A stretch of 64,000 nucleotides of DNA from Gramella sp. MT6 (GCF_019357415.1 NZ_CP048410.1:2451001-2515000); one strand, 5' to 3'; shown: positions 1 to 9,715, numbered from the stretch's first letter. A program made the numbers and translations. Notes: a model not told the origin generated them from the letters alone.

Positions 1-577
1 CACAATTAACAAAAACTCTTGATCTTGCAGTTCTGGTAAAATTCTTAAATGGTTCTTCAATTATCTTGGAATTCGGGATCACTACATAATTGTTATCAGA
101 TTGTTTGATCACAATATTTCTCAGGTTAATTTCTGTAACCGTCCCCGCATAGCCATTAGTTTCTACCCAATCTCCAATTTGGAGCTCTGGAAGAAAACTT
201 AAGATCAAACCAGAAAAGGTGTTATTAAGAGTTCCCTGGAGTGCTAAACCAATAGCTAAACCAACCACACCAGCACCAGCTAGTACTGAAGTAAGGACTT
301 TATCAAGATTCAGGAGCCCGAGGGCAATAAAAAATCCTATAAGTATTACAATGGCCTTAATAACCTTGACCGTCATTAACCTTATAGAATCCTGTTTGAT
401 TTGATTTCTGGTGACGCGTTCAAATAATTGTCCTATATATTTCGCAATAAAAGTAAAGACAATGAAAACGATTACGGCCAGAAGAAAATTTGGAAGGCCT
501 AGAATCAATGAGTCTAGCCATCCACTTAATTTTTCAGTTATGCCGCTTAAAGAATCCTGAATGTTGAAATCCTCCAT
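1..577 (-). CDS. MscS-family mechanosensitive channel (partial, C-terminus beyond the window)
   Basis: Inner-membrane small-conductance mechanosensitive channel that releases osmolytes on hypo-osmotic shock. The 192 codons in view give hydrophobic segments at about residues 25-48, 70-89 and 96-127. The last is the Gly/Ala-rich pore helix typical of MscS (AGAGVVGLAIGLALQG). The beta domain starts with GDWVETNGYAGTV near residue 135. The ATG is at 577, 13 bp after the stop of the upstream Dps gene, so the two are probably co-transcribed. The C-terminal part is cut by the left edge. The family is secure; the exact subfamily is not. Confidence 0.9.
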   Translation of the reverse strand, partial: MEDFNIQDSLSGITEKLSGWLDSLILGLPNFLLAVIVFIVFTFIAKYIGQLFERVTRNQIKQDSIRLMTVKVIKAIVILIGFFIALGLLNLDKVLTSVLAGAGVVGLAIGLALQGTLNNTFSGLILSFLPELQIGDWVETNGYAGTVTEINLRNIVIKQSDNNYVVIPNSKIIEEPFKNFTRTARSRVFVNC

Positions 578-590
578 ATTTTAGTTTTGG

Positions 591-1088
591 TTATTTTTTT
601 ACCGGTTTATGTTGATCACTAGTTTTCATTTTCCAGGCATCCAACATCCAACTTGTTTTTTCAAGCTCACGGATATAAGCGCCAATGAGATCTATAGTTC
701 CTTCATCATCTGCGGCATCAGCGGTATCTATGACCTTTCTCATTTGTTTTAAAATCGCCCCATGGTCATCAAGGAGAATTTCGATCATTTTCTTATCTGT
801 GATATCTGATGGAGATTCCTTCAAATTTGAATCTTTAAGATATTCACTAAGGTTACTGGTTGGCTGGTATCTTAGAGTAAGAATACGCTCAGCAATTTCA
901 TCAACCTTCAATTTTGCATCATCATACAATTCCTCGAACTTTTCATGGAGATCGAAAAAGTTTTTGCCAATTACATTCCAGTGAAAGTTACGAAGCTTTT
1001 GGTAATATATGTGATAATCAGCTAATAGGATATTTAGTTCCTCAACTGTTTTCTTTGTCTTATCTGAATCTAAACCTAAGTAATTCAT
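591..1088 (-). CDS. dps: Dps-type ferritin (DNA protection during starvation)
   Basis: Twelve-subunit mini-ferritin that oxidises and stores iron using peroxide and protects DNA under stress. At 165 residues it has normal family length. The ferroxidase ligands are all visible with the spacing of Listeria and Bacteroides Dps: H36 (in NFHWNV), H48, an acidic residue at 52, D63 and E67. The N-terminus is short, without the lysine-rich tail of E. coli Dps, so DNA binding by the tail is unlikely; the C-terminus carries a few lysines. A well-matched promoter lies just upstream, and the MscS channel gene follows 13 bp downstream. Confidence 0.93.
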   Translation of the reverse strand: MNYLGLDSDKTKKTVEELNILLADYHIYYQKLRNFHWNVIGKNFFDLHEKFEELYDDAKLKVDEIAERILTLRYQPTSNLSEYLKDSNLKESPSDITDKKMIEILLDDHGAILKQMRKVIDTADAADDEGTIDLIGAYIRELEKTSWMLDAWKMKTSDQHKPVKK

Positions 1089-1120
1089 AGTTTTTATTTA
1101 TCGTTTTTTAAAATTCAATA

Positions 1121-1151
1121 CAAATTTACAATGGAAGCTTTGTTTTGCAAA
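1121..1151 (-). promoter_or_regulatory. Bacteroidota-type promoter of dps
   Basis: On the minus strand TTTG (1151-1148) is followed after 19 bp by TAAATTTG (1128-1121). This fits the Bacteroidota sigma-A pattern TTTG-N(17-23)-TAnnTTTG. The -7 box lies 32 bp upstream of the dps start codon. Seen directly as sequence; promoter activity is inferred. Confidence 0.6.
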
Positions 1152-1186
1152 TTTCCATCCTCACTTTAATAGAAGTTTAACTTAGG

Positions 1187-1507
1187 TTATCCAAGGGATC
1201 TATGGTCTTTTAAATCTAATTTTTCCATCATTTTTTTAGAAACCTGTCCACTGGATACTCCATATCCATCAACTAGAACTCCCTTATGATTATTTGAGGT
1301 GGTAATTGCATAAAGAATCGCATTATCATCAGGATTACTCATTCCTTCAAATCGTAATACCTTATCAACTTCAAACTCTTCAACCCCGAAAGTTTGTTTT
1401 TTGGATTTTAATTCGATCTCTTCATCCAAAAGGTTAAAATCTTCTTCATAACCTTCCTCTAATTTTAATTTATTTATCGCTTGAGATAATGTACCGTAAT
1501 CTTTCAT
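1187..1507 (-). CDS. Small conserved Bacteroidota protein of unknown function
   Basis: A 106-residue acidic soluble protein without signal peptide or membrane segment. It belongs to a small family common in Flavobacteria, recognisable by a start like KDYGTLSQAIN, a central RFEGMSNPDD and a GVLVDGYGV motif. Members are often labelled phosphoribosylpyrophosphate synthetase in databases, but the protein is about a third of that enzyme's length and shows no PRPP-binding motif, so I do not accept that name. It lies alone between dps and the DUF393 operon. Function unknown. Confidence 0.75.
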   Translation of the reverse strand: MKDYGTLSQAINKLKLEEGYEEDFNLLDEEIELKSKKQTFGVEEFEVDKVLRFEGMSNPDDNAILYAITTSNNHKGVLVDGYGVSSGQVSKKMMEKLDLKDHRSLG

Positions 1508-1597
1508 TTTATTTGAATTTTATTTCTAATTCAAATTACACTGAAAGCCGCATTTGAGCAAAAACTTAGAGGGGTTTAGGATAAGTTTAACTCCAAT

Positions 1598-1620
1598 AAT
1601 AGCGGTGTTTTCCCGCTATT
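1598..1620 (-). terminator. Hairpin at the end of the DUF393 operon
   Basis: AATAGCGG (1598-1605) and CCGCTATT (1613-1620) form a perfect 8-bp stem with a 7-nt loop. It overlaps the stop codon of the small membrane ORF on the minus strand. No clear U-run follows, so it is either a weak terminator or a 3'-end stabilising hairpin. Confidence 0.4.
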
Positions 1621-1753
1621 CATCCCGATTCTTTGAACGAAAAAAACTTAAGGGTAGTAGAATCACCAGAAAGAAATACCAGCCAGTGACCAGGCCGATA
1701 ATAGTTATAATTGCCGCGATAATATAAAACCAGTATGAATTGGGAATTTTCAT
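1616..1753 (-). CDS. Small membrane protein, 45 residues, coupled to the DUF393 gene
   Basis: Short ORF starting MKIPNSYWFY and ending FRSKNRDE. Residues 7-38 form one long or two short hydrophobic segments with a basic cytoplasmic tail. Its ATG at 1753 overlaps the TGA of the upstream DUF393 gene in an ATGA arrangement, which supports translation by coupling. No family is recognised. It is probably a real but uncharacterised inner-membrane peptide. Confidence 0.55.
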   Translation of the reverse strand: MKIPNSYWFYIIAAIITIIGLVTGWYFFLVILLPLSFFRSKNRDE

Positions 1754-2214
1754 AGCAGGAATAAAATTAAAATGATCAAAACCAGATAGAAGATCCAGTA
1801 ATGCTTTAAATTCAAAGGGTTATTCCCGAAAAGGAATTTTGTCAGTCTGAAGTAAAAATGTCTGTTTTTAGCTATATGATTATAGGCGTGATCACTGAAC
1901 TTACGGAAAAAATTATTGCTCTGGTAAAGTTCATGATGGAAAGTAGTGCCAGAGTGCCAGAGACTTCTGTAAGCAGAGTCTGGGCCACTGTAGACTTTTC
2001 CGTCTGGTTCAATTAAACGACTGGCCTTTTTGAATTCCTTCAGAGGGATATCGGGAAAGTTCTGAGCGAATTCCTGATAGGTTTTAAATCTTATCTTTCC
2101 TTTGGTCTTTTCTTCCCATCTCGTTTTCCAGAATTTGCAAAATCCACATTTTCCATCCCAGATCAATACATTCTGCTTAGGGGGATAATTTGTATGATCT
2201 ATTCTTCCAAACAC
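1750..2214 (-). CDS. DUF393 (DCC family) thiol-disulfide oxidoreductase-like protein
   Basis: 154-residue protein with the DxxCxxC signature of the DCC/DUF393 family at residues 20-26 (DGKCGFC). This is a predicted thioredoxin-like redox motif whose substrates are unknown. The C-terminal 20 residues are hydrophobic and should anchor it in the membrane. It is followed by an overlapping small membrane ORF. A TAGTTTTG box lies upstream on the minus strand (2268-2261), but its TTG partner is only 14 bp away, so the promoter is uncertain. Divergent from the LacI-type regulator gene. Confidence 0.8.
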   Translation of the reverse strand: MFGRIDHTNYPPKQNVLIWDGKCGFCKFWKTRWEEKTKGKIRFKTYQEFAQNFPDIPLKEFKKASRLIEPDGKVYSGPDSAYRSLWHSGTTFHHELYQSNNFFRKFSDHAYNHIAKNRHFYFRLTKFLFGNNPLNLKHYWIFYLVLIILILFLL

Positions 2215-2330
2215 TAGAGTTCTCTTTTCATAGTAAAGGACTAAAAAAATAGTTCTAAATCAAAACTAAATCTAATATTGTGCAAATTCAGTAATTTTTT
2301 TAACCTTTATAACTTATTTTCCTGTGAACT

Positions 2331-3338
2331 ATGAAAAGTAAAATTACTCTCAAAGAATTAGCCAAACTCTTGAATGTCAGTATTTCAACAGTTTCAAAAG
2401 CTTTACATGACAGTCCCGAGATAAGTCCTAAAACTGCTGAAAGAGTAAAGGAACTAGCGAAACTTCATAATTACAGGCCCAATCCTGTTGCAGTTAATCT
2501 TAAAAAAAGTAAGACAGGTACAATTGGAGTGGTAATTCCAAATATTTCAAATAGTTTTTTTGCCAGGGTTCTTTCCGGAATGGAAGCCGAAGCTCAGAAA
2601 CATGAACAGCAGGTGATCACTTATATTTCTAATGAATCACTGGATCGGGAAATGCAGATCTGTGATATGCTCACTTCGGGAATGGTTGATGGTGTATTGA
2701 TAGCAGTTTCAGAGGAAACTCAGAAAAAACAGGAATACGATCATTTATACGCCCTGTTGGATTATGATATACCAGTAGTGATTTATGACAGAATTAATCT
2801 AGGACTTCCTTCAGACAAAATTGGGGTAGACGATGAGAAGAGCTTCTATGATGCAACAAAGTTCTTTAAGGCAAAGGGATTGGAAAAAATAGGTCTTGCT
2901 TCAGCAATTCATCATGTTGGAATAGGACAGTTGAGAATAAAAGGCTACGAAAAGGCGATGAAGGAATTGGACAATTTGTACATGGCTACCAGTACAAAGC
3001 CAACTGAGCTGAAAAGAAAGATCAGGGAACTTATAACTACTGAAAAAATTGAGGCTTTATTATGTACCGATTTTGAGAGTGCGATTATGGCGACACGAGT
3101 CGCTTACGAGGAAAACATTAAAGTGCCCGATGATCTTAAATTGATAGGTTATATGAGTAAAGAGGTGGCGGAGTATCTAACGCCTTCATTAAGCTATATC
3201 GAACAACATCCACAGGAATTAGGATCCAAGGCGGTGGAAATTTTAAATAACAGGCTTAATGGGAAATACTTGTCTGGAAAGTTCGAAGAAAAGATAATTG
3301 CAACCACTATGGTTCATTTGGAGTCTACGGGGTTTTAA
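2331..3338 (+). CDS. LacI-family transcriptional regulator
   Basis: 335 residues, full length for the family. The N-terminal helix-turn-helix covers about residues 5-25 (TLKELAKLLNVSISTVSKAL), followed by the hinge and a periplasmic-binding-like ligand domain from about residue 62 (GTIGVVIPNISN). In Bacteroidota such regulators usually sense sugars or sugar metabolites. It lies 67 bp upstream of the first polysaccharide gene on the same strand. No operator repeat was found that would link it to the locus, so its target is unknown. Confidence 0.9.
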   Translation: MKSKITLKELAKLLNVSISTVSKALHDSPEISPKTAERVKELAKLHNYRPNPVAVNLKKSKTGTIGVVIPNISNSFFARVLSGMEAEAQKHEQQVITYISNESLDREMQICDMLTSGMVDGVLIAVSEETQKKQEYDHLYALLDYDIPVVIYDRINLGLPSDKIGVDDEKSFYDATKFFKAKGLEKIGLASAIHHVGIGQLRIKGYEKAMKELDNLYMATSTKPTELKRKIRELITTEKIEALLCTDFESAIMATRVAYEENIKVPDDLKLIGYMSKEVAEYLTPSLSYIEQHPQELGSKAVEILNNRLNGKYLSGKFEEKIIATTMVHLESTGF

Positions 3339-3370
3339 TTTTGAATTCCATCTCACCTGAAATTAAATAT

Positions 3371-3378
3371 TATATTTG
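3371..3378 (+). promoter_or_regulatory. Candidate -7 box upstream of the polysaccharide locus
   Basis: TATATTTG followed by CC, ending 27 bp before the MBOAT start codon. It matches the Bacteroidota TAnnTTTG box exactly. The nearest upstream TTG (3341-3343) is 27 bp away, longer than ideal. The same TATATTTGCC string recurs at 5980-5989 at the same distance from the next start codon. Confidence 0.45.
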
Positions 3379-3405
3379 CCGAAATTATCAATACGAATAA
3401 AATAA

Positions 3406-4857
3406 ATGTTATTTAATTCATTAGATTTCGCAATTTTCCTGCCGATTGTTTTTGTTTTATACTGGTTTGTCTTTAACCGGAATCTTAAATGGCAGAATCT
3501 TCTGGTTGCTGCTGCAAGTTACCTCTTTTATGGCTGGTGGGATTGGCGTTTTTTATCACTTATATTTTTCAGTACTCTTGTTGACTACTTCGTAGGTAAA
3601 AACCTAGGTATTGTCACAAATAAATTACACCGCCAAATTTTATTATGGATTAGCATTATTGTAAATCTTGGATTTCTAGGATTCTTTAAATACTACAATT
3701 TTTTTCTTGATAATTTTATATCGGCCTTTAGCGTTGCAGGTTACGATTTAAATGCAAACTCATTAGATATTATCTTACCGGTAGGAATTAGTTTCTATAC
3801 ATTTCAAACTCTAAGTTATACAATAGATGTATATAAGAAGCGTCTTGAACCGGCTAAGGATTTCATTTCTTTTACGGCTTTCGTTAGTTTTTTTCCTCAG
3901 CTTGTAGCTGGTCCTATTGAAAGAGCAACTAATTTATTACCTCAATTTTATAAAAGCCGAAAATTTGAGTACTCCAAAGCTGTTGATGGGATGCGGCAGA
4001 TTTTATGGGGATTATTTAAAAAAGTAGTTATTGCAGATAATTGTGCTGTTTTCGCCAATCATATTTTTGAGAATTCAGGTGATATGTCAGGAAGTACGTT
4101 GCTCTTAGGAGCTATATTTTTCACTTTTCAAATCTATGGGGATTTTTCGGGGTATTCTGATATAGCTATTGGAACTGCTCGCCTATTCGGCTTTAACTTA
4201 ATGCAAAATTTTGCTTTTCCATACTTTTCCAGAGATATTGCAGAATTCTGGCGTCGCTGGCATATTTCTTTGTCTACCTGGTTTAGGGACTATTTATATA
4301 TACCACTGGGAGGTAGTCGTGGAGGGACATGGATGAAAGTTAGAAATACATTTATCATTTTTATTGTTAGTGGGTTTTGGCACGGAGCCAACTGGACATT
4401 TATTGTTTGGGGAGCTTTAAATGCCTTATATTTTTTACCTCTTCTTTTGGCCAAAAAAAATCGCCAAAATATGGAAGTGGTGGCTCAAAACTCATTATTT
4501 CCTAATTTTAAGGAGTTTGGTCAAATGAGTTTAACTTTTTTCCTTACATTAATTGCTTGGGTGTTTTTTAGAGCAGAAAATATAGGTCATGCTGTAAGTT
4601 ATTTGAAAGGTGTTTTTGACCCGTCTTTATTTACATTTCCTTACTATGTAGGAATTGGTTTTTCGGTTAAATTGGCCCCAATAATTATTCTTTTTTTTAT
4701 TATTGAATGGTTAGGTAGAAGGGAAAAATTTGCTATAGAAAACTTAGTTTATATTAATAATAACAAAGTTAATTGGCTTATCCATAGTTTTTTGATACTG
4801 CTAATTGGTCTTTATATGTTTTCTTCAGAAACTAACTTTATTTATTTCCAGTTTTGA
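3406..4857 (+). CDS. MBOAT-family polysaccharide O-acyltransferase (AlgI-like)
   Basis: Polytopic inner-membrane protein of 483 residues, the usual AlgI/DltB size. It passes acetyl groups across the membrane for O-acetylation of an extracytoplasmic glycan. The MBOAT core is clear: WRRWHISLSTWFRDYLYIP around residues 282-300 and the catalytic His326 in FWHGANW. Many hydrophobic segments span the chain. The next gene encodes an SGNH-type partner, the usual two-component arrangement in which MBOAT moves acetate and the SGNH protein attaches it. Acetate as the acyl group is inferred from family practice. Confidence 0.92.
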   Translation: MLFNSLDFAIFLPIVFVLYWFVFNRNLKWQNLLVAAASYLFYGWWDWRFLSLIFFSTLVDYFVGKNLGIVTNKLHRQILLWISIIVNLGFLGFFKYYNFFLDNFISAFSVAGYDLNANSLDIILPVGISFYTFQTLSYTIDVYKKRLEPAKDFISFTAFVSFFPQLVAGPIERATNLLPQFYKSRKFEYSKAVDGMRQILWGLFKKVVIADNCAVFANHIFENSGDMSGSTLLLGAIFFTFQIYGDFSGYSDIAIGTARLFGFNLMQNFAFPYFSRDIAEFWRRWHISLSTWFRDYLYIPLGGSRGGTWMKVRNTFIIFIVSGFWHGANWTFIVWGALNALYFLPLLLAKKNRQNMEVVAQNSLFPNFKEFGQMSLTFFLTLIAWVFFRAENIGHAVSYLKGVFDPSLFTFPYYVGIGFSVKLAPIIILFFIIEWLGRREKFAIENLVYINNNKVNWLIHSFLILLIGLYMFSSETNFIYFQF

Positions 4858-4858
4858 T

Positions 4859-5788
4859 ATGGAATCAATTAAAAAATTTATCAAAAGATTTATTTTATTT
4901 TCAATTTTTTCAATTGCAGTTTATCTAATTGGTTTAATTGGGTATGGCGAAATAGTTCCAGATTATTTTCAACAAAATATTTTCTTTGAGAAATTTGCAT
5001 ATGGGTTTTCCAACACCAGATTTAAGGAAGTTAAAAACACCTCAGAAGTTGATATAGTGTTTCTAGGTTCATCGAGATCTTACAGGCACTATGATCCAAG
5101 GATCTTTGGGGAATACGGTTATAATAGTTTTAATCTTGGTTCAAGTGCACAAACTTTCTTACAAACAGAAATATTGGTTAATAGATATATTGAGCGTTTA
5201 AATCCAGATTATGTCGTTTTAGATATTTATCCAGGAATGTTTTCGTCAGACGGAGTGGAATCTTCCTTCGATTTGATTTCAAATGATTATAATGATCTGG
5301 AAACTTTTAAGTTAGCACTTCAATTGAGAAATATCAAAGTTATGAACACTTGGATATTTGCAGTTTATAAAGAATATATATGTAATTCGCTAGATGATAT
5401 CGAAAATAAAGCCCAAAAGGAGGACACTTATGTTAATGGAGGTTTTGTTCAACGCAAGATTAGGACTAATCAAAATTATTCAGATATTAATCATCAGAAA
5501 TGGAAATATAATGAATTACAGTGGGAGGCTTTTGTGAGGACTATACAGAAAATTAAGCAAACAGATGCCCAACTGATAATAGTGCATTCGCCTAGAAATA
5601 GTCATTTTAGATATTCCAAACCTGAAAGATTACTAACATATTTGGATTCTTTAAATTTATCTTTTTACAATTATAAAAATATGGGTTTTTTATCAGATTC
5701 GCTTCATTTTTATGATCCCTCTCATTTAAATCAAAATGGTGTTAATCTTTACAATGATTTTTTTTATAAAAGACATTTTAATGATTAA
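4859..5788 (+). CDS. SGNH-hydrolase-like protein, predicted O-acetyltransferase partner
   Basis: 309 residues from ATG 4859, one base after the MBOAT stop. An upstream in-frame start at 4805 would overlap that gene and is less likely. One N-terminal membrane anchor (about residues 9-29) leaves an extracytoplasmic domain. The SGNH fold is indicated by GSS at 70-72 (block I, in FLGSSRSYRH) and D286..H289 in a YDPSHLNQNG block, the Asp-His pair of the catalytic triad. It resembles AlgX/AlgJ/DltD-like partners of MBOAT proteins and should place acetyl groups on the polysaccharide. Confidence 0.78.
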   Translation: MESIKKFIKRFILFSIFSIAVYLIGLIGYGEIVPDYFQQNIFFEKFAYGFSNTRFKEVKNTSEVDIVFLGSSRSYRHYDPRIFGEYGYNSFNLGSSAQTFLQTEILVNRYIERLNPDYVVLDIYPGMFSSDGVESSFDLISNDYNDLETFKLALQLRNIKVMNTWIFAVYKEYICNSLDDIENKAQKEDTYVNGGFVQRKIRTNQNYSDINHQKWKYNELQWEAFVRTIQKIKQTDAQLIIVHSPRNSHFRYSKPERLLTYLDSLNLSFYNYKNMGFLSDSLHFYDPSHLNQNGVNLYNDFFYKRHFND

Positions 5789-5979
5789 TAATTTTCAACC
5801 TTAATTTGTGCAAATTCTCTTATTTAAGATAAAATTTATATTAGAGGTAGTATTAGGGTATGAATCATTTCAAATTATCAGGTTTTGTGTTCTTGCTCAA
5901 CGTATGTTTTAATATATGATGGATATTATTTTTGGGAATTCTTTAAGAAGATGATTATTAATACTCCTGAGGGAAATTT

Positions 5980-5987
5980 TATATTTG
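5980..5987 (+). promoter_or_regulatory. Candidate -7 box before the nucleotide-sugar operon
   Basis: TATATTTG, an exact TAnnTTTG match, 28 bp before the TTG start of the epimerase gene. It is followed by CC exactly as at 3371-3380. No good -33 TTG is present at the expected distance. It sits in the 227-bp gap after the SGNH gene, the only sizeable break in the first 19 kb of the locus, so a promoter here is plausible. Confidence 0.4.
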
Positions 5988-6015
5988 CCAATTCTAAAAA
6001 ACTAAAAATATTATC

Positions 6016-7017
6016 TTGATTACTGAGAATCAGAAGGAAATTATTTCAAAATCGAATATCCTGGTTACAGGAGGAGCTGGATTTATAGGTTCAAACTTAT
6101 GTGAAACTCTTTTGGAATGTGGAGCAAGAGTGAAATGCTTGGATAACCTTTCTACCGGACATGAAGAAAATCTAGAAAATATAATTGATAATCCGAGATT
6201 TCAATTTGTAAAGGGAGATATACGCAACCTTGAAACCTGTCAAAAGGCTTGTGATGACATGGACTTTGTGCTACATGAGGCGGCACTTGGTTCGGTCCCT
6301 CGATCCTTAAAAGATCCTATAACGAGTAATGAAGTAAATGTTTCAGGGTTTTTGAATATGCTTGTTGCTTCAAAAGAAAACAAAGTTAAACGATTCGTTT
6401 ATGCGGCCAGTTCTTCTACCTATGGCGATTCTGAATCATTACCAAAAGAAGAAGACAAAATTGGGAAGCCTTTATCTCCATATGCTATCACTAAATATGT
6501 CAATGAGCTTTATGCAGATATATTTAATAAATCATATGGTCTAAATACAATAGGTCTTCGATATTTTAATGTTTTCGGCAGGAAGCAGGATCCAAATGGA
6601 GCTTACGCGGCGGTAATTCCAAAATTTGTGATGCAGTTTATGGCTCATGAAAGTCCCGTTATAAATGGTGATGGAACTTATTCAAGGGATTTTACCTACA
6701 TTGATAATGTTTTGCAAATGAATTTACTGGCTTTAACCAGTGATGATCCGAATGCGGTTAACGAGGTTTATAATACTGCAGTAGGGGATAGGACTAATTT
6801 GCTGGAGTTGACTCAATTGCTTAAGGAGTATCTTTCTGATTTTGATGCTGAAATATCAAATATCGAAATTAAACATGGACCAAATCGCCCTGGGGATATC
6901 CCACACTCGCTTGCCTCGATTGAGAAAGCAGAAAAATTACTGGGTTATAAGCCAAGTCATAAAATTAAAGAAGGTTTGAAAGAAGCCGTCGATTGGTATT
7001 GGAAGAATCTTAAATAA
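6016..7017 (+). CDS. tviC: SDR-family UDP-sugar 4-epimerase (WbpP/TviC-like)
   Basis: 333-residue extended short-chain dehydrogenase. The NAD-binding [10 protein letters not shown] lies near residues 18-27 and the catalytic Y156xxxK160 (in YAITK) is present with the preceding Ser region. The N-terminal extension before the Rossmann motif is typical of WbpP/TviC, which interconvert UDP-GlcNAc/GalNAc or UDP-GlcNAcA/GalNAcA. The start is TTG at 6016; no in-frame ATG lies just upstream. It is followed 14 bp later by a TviB-like dehydrogenase, so UDP-GalNAcA is the likely joint product. The precise substrate is inferred from this pairing. Confidence 0.87.
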   Translation: MITENQKEIISKSNILVTGGAGFIGSNLCETLLECGARVKCLDNLSTGHEENLENIIDNPRFQFVKGDIRNLETCQKACDDMDFVLHEAALGSVPRSLKDPITSNEVNVSGFLNMLVASKENKVKRFVYAASSSTYGDSESLPKEEDKIGKPLSPYAITKYVNELYADIFNKSYGLNTIGLRYFNVFGRKQDPNGAYAAVIPKFVMQFMAHESPVINGDGTYSRDFTYIDNVLQMNLLALTSDDPNAVNEVYNTAVGDRTNLLELTQLLKEYLSDFDAEISNIEIKHGPNRPGDIPHSLASIEKAEKLLGYKPSHKIKEGLKEAVDWYWKNLK

Positions 7018-7031
7018 ATATACAACAATTA

Positions 7032-8312
7032 ATGTCTGATAAAAAAATAGGGGTTATTGGTCTTGGATATGTGGGTTTACCACTTGCTAGGTTATTTGCT
7101 ACGAAGTTTCCTGTTGTAGGATTTGACATAAATCAACCAAGAGTAAATGAGTTAATGAGCGGTAAAGATTCCACTTTAGAAGTTGAAGATGATCTTTTAC
7201 GTTCGGTTTTAAAAGAAAATAATTCAGACGATTTAGGTTTATTCTGTACAACTAGTTTAGAGGAGATTCGAGGTTGTAATTATTTTGTTATTACGGTTCC
7301 AACACCTGTGGATAAAAATAATCGGCCAGATCTCACTCCGCTATACAAGTCTAGCGAAACTGTAGGTAAAGTCCTTAAAAAAGGAGATATAGTTATATAC
7401 GAATCTACTGTTTATCCAGGTGTTACTGAAGATGAATGTGTTCCGGTACTAGAGAAGATAAGTGGCTTGAAATTTAATGAAGATTTCTATGTGGGATATT
7501 CTCCTGAAAGGATTAATCCCGGGGATAAGGAGCATACTGTGGAAAAGATTCTAAAAGTAACCGCAGGATCAACCCCTGAGGTTGGTGAAAGAGTAAATGA
7601 TTTGTATGCTGAAGTAATAACTGCTGGTACACATTTAGCCCCAACGATTAAGGTAGCAGAAGCAGCAAAGGTTATAGAGAATTCTCAAAGAGATATTAAT
7701 ATTGCTTTTGTAAACGAGCTAGCGAAGATTTTTAATATGATGGGAATCGATACCCAGGATGTTCTTGAGGCAGCAGGAACAAAATGGAATTTCCTCCCCT
7801 TCAAACCAGGATTGGTTGGGGGGCACTGCATTGGTGTAGATCCTTACTACCTAGCACAAAAAGCTCAGGAAATTGGTTACCATCCTGAAATTATTTTAGC
7901 GGGAAGAAGAATGAATGATTCGATGGGGCAATATGTCGCTTCAGAAGTTGTTAAATTGATGTTGCAGAATGACATTAAAGTTAAAGGTTCAAAAATATTG
8001 GTTCTGGGAATTACTTTTAAAGAAAATTGTCCGGATGTACGTAACACTAAAGTAGTAGATGTTATAAAGAACCTTAAAGAATATGGAGTGGAAGTCACTG
8101 TTTATGATCCGCTTGCCAATCCAGCTGAAGTCATGCACGAATATGGTTTGGAGACAGTGAATACGACACCTGAAAATAGATTCGATTCAATTGTTTTAAC
8201 CGTTGCCCATAAACAATTTATGGATCTTGATTTAAATGCCTTTAAAAATAACGGAGCAGTAGTTTATGACGTTAAAGGAGTTTTAGGGAATAAATGTGAT
8301 CGAAAATTATAG
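7032..8312 (+). CDS. tviB: UDP-N-acetylhexosamine 6-dehydrogenase (TviB/WbpO-like)
   Basis: 426-residue UDP-sugar dehydrogenase that oxidises C6 in two NAD-dependent steps to a uronic acid. The N-terminal Rossmann motif GLGYVG is near residues 10-15. The catalytic Cys266 lies in [11 protein letters not shown], the form seen in the TviB/WbpO/VipA branch acting on N-acetylhexosamines. Together with the adjacent epimerase it should give UDP-GalNAcA, an acidic building block. A second dehydrogenase of a different branch follows immediately, so the locus makes two uronic acids. Confidence 0.88.
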   Translation: MSDKKIGVIGLGYVGLPLARLFATKFPVVGFDINQPRVNELMSGKDSTLEVEDDLLRSVLKENNSDDLGLFCTTSLEEIRGCNYFVITVPTPVDKNNRPDLTPLYKSSETVGKVLKKGDIVIYESTVYPGVTEDECVPVLEKISGLKFNEDFYVGYSPERINPGDKEHTVEKILKVTAGSTPEVGERVNDLYAEVITAGTHLAPTIKVAEAAKVIENSQRDINIAFVNELAKIFNMMGIDTQDVLEAAGTKWNFLPFKPGLVGGHCIGVDPYYLAQKAQEIGYHPEIILAGRRMNDSMGQYVASEVVKLMLQNDIKVKGSKILVLGITFKENCPDVRNTKVVDVIKNLKEYGVEVTVYDPLANPAEVMHEYGLETVNTTPENRFDSIVLTVAHKQFMDLDLNAFKNNGAVVYDVKGVLGNKCDRKL

Positions 8313-8318
8313 TTTAGA

Positions 8319-9713
8319 ATGAGGATTAAAAATATTTGCTGTATCGGCGCTGGCTATGTGGGTGGTCCCACTATGGCTGTTATTGCTCAGAAATGTCCTG
8401 AAATCAATGTTACAGTTGTAGATATTAATGAGAAAAGAATTGCGGCTTGGAATGATCAGAATGTCAAAAACATACCAATTTATGAACCTGGTCTCTCTCA
8501 AATTGTAGGTGAGGCAAGAGATCGCAATTTGTACTTTTCCACAGATATAGACTCAGCTATAGATAAAGCAGATATGATTTTCATTTCTGTAAATACACCT
8601 ACCAAAACCTACGGTATTGGAAAAGGTATGGCTGCAGATTTGAAGTATATTGAACTTTGTGCCAGACAAATAGCGAGGGTAGCCAAAGATGATAAAATTG
8701 TGGTGGAAAAATCCACCCTGCCTGTTAGAACAGCTCAGGCTTTGAAAAATATATTAGATAACACAGGGAATGGAGTTAATTATCAAATTCTTTCAAATCC
8801 TGAATTTCTAGCTGAAGGAACTGCGGTTGAAGATTTAATGGATCCAGATCGGGTTCTAATTGGAGGGGATATAGATACCGAAGAAGGAAAAGAGGCTATG
8901 CAAGCTTTAGTTGATATATACTCTCATTGGGTGCCAGCAGAAAGAATTTTAACTACGAATGTTTGGTCCTCCGAACTTTCTAAGTTAACGGCTAATGCCT
9001 TTTTAGCTCAGAGAGTTTCCAGTATAAACGCGATGAGTGAGCTTTGCGAAAAAACCGGAGCAGATGTTAATGAAGTAGCGAAAGCCGTTGGAATGGATAG
9101 CAGAATAGGATCAAAATTCCTTAAATCATCTGTTGGATTTGGTGGTTCGTGTTTTCAGAAAGATATCTTGAATCTTGTTTATATCGCTAAATCTTTTGGA
9201 TTAGAGGAGGTTGCTGATTACTGGGAGCAAGTGATCATAATGAACGATCATCAGAAGAAGCGTTTTGCCGTTAATATTGTAAAAACATTATTCAATACGG
9301 TTTCAGGAAAAAAAATCGCTTTCCTTGGTTGGGCCTTTAAAAAGGACACAAATGATACCAGGGAATCGGCTGCTATCTATGTCGCTGACTATTTGTTAAA
9401 CGAACAGGCAGAAATTGTAATCTATGATCCAAAAGTTACCGAAGAGCAGGTGTTTGCTGATTTGGATTATTTAAGTTCCCGACCTGAAGAAGAAAACAGA
9501 AAACGGGTTACTGTTCTCAATAACCCCTACGATGTTTGTAAGGATTCCCATGCTGTCGCCATTTTAACCGAGTGGGATGAATTTGAAGATTTAGATTGGA
9601 AGGCTATTTATAATAATATGTTGAAACCAGCCTTTTTGTTTGACGGAAGAAGACTATTAGAAAGAAAGAAGAAAGAAGAAATAGGTTTTGAATTTTATGC
9701 AATCGGATCTTAG
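8319..9713 (+). CDS. ugd: UDP-glucose 6-dehydrogenase (animal-type branch)
   Basis: 464 residues, longer than most bacterial Ugd proteins and of the type found in eukaryotes and some Bacteroidota. The start [17 protein letters not shown] holds the dinucleotide fold, and catalytic Cys278 lies in [11 protein letters not shown]. It converts UDP-glucose to UDP-glucuronate. The gene begins 6 bp after the TviB-like gene and ends 2 bp before cysQ, so it belongs to the same transcription unit. Confidence 0.92.
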   Translation: MRIKNICCIGAGYVGGPTMAVIAQKCPEINVTVVDINEKRIAAWNDQNVKNIPIYEPGLSQIVGEARDRNLYFSTDIDSAIDKADMIFISVNTPTKTYGIGKGMAADLKYIELCARQIARVAKDDKIVVEKSTLPVRTAQALKNILDNTGNGVNYQILSNPEFLAEGTAVEDLMDPDRVLIGGDIDTEEGKEAMQALVDIYSHWVPAERILTTNVWSSELSKLTANAFLAQRVSSINAMSELCEKTGADVNEVAKAVGMDSRIGSKFLKSSVGFGGSCFQKDILNLVYIAKSFGLEEVADYWEQVIIMNDHQKKRFAVNIVKTLFNTVSGKKIAFLGWAFKKDTNDTRESAAIYVADYLLNEQAEIVIYDPKVTEEQVFADLDYLSSRPEEENRKRVTVLNNPYDVCKDSHAVAILTEWDEFEDLDWKAIYNNMLKPAFLFDGRRLLERKKKEEIGFEFYAIGS

Positions 9714-9715
9714 AA

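Noticed and set aside
1187..1507. Label as phosphoribosylpyrophosphate synthetase
   Set aside because: Related small proteins often carry this name, but the protein is far too short and lacks the PRPP loop and catalytic motifs.
4805..5788. Longer form of the SGNH protein starting at 4805
   Set aside because: It would overlap the MBOAT coding end by 53 bp; ATG 4859 right after the MBOAT stop gives a normal membrane-anchor N-terminus.
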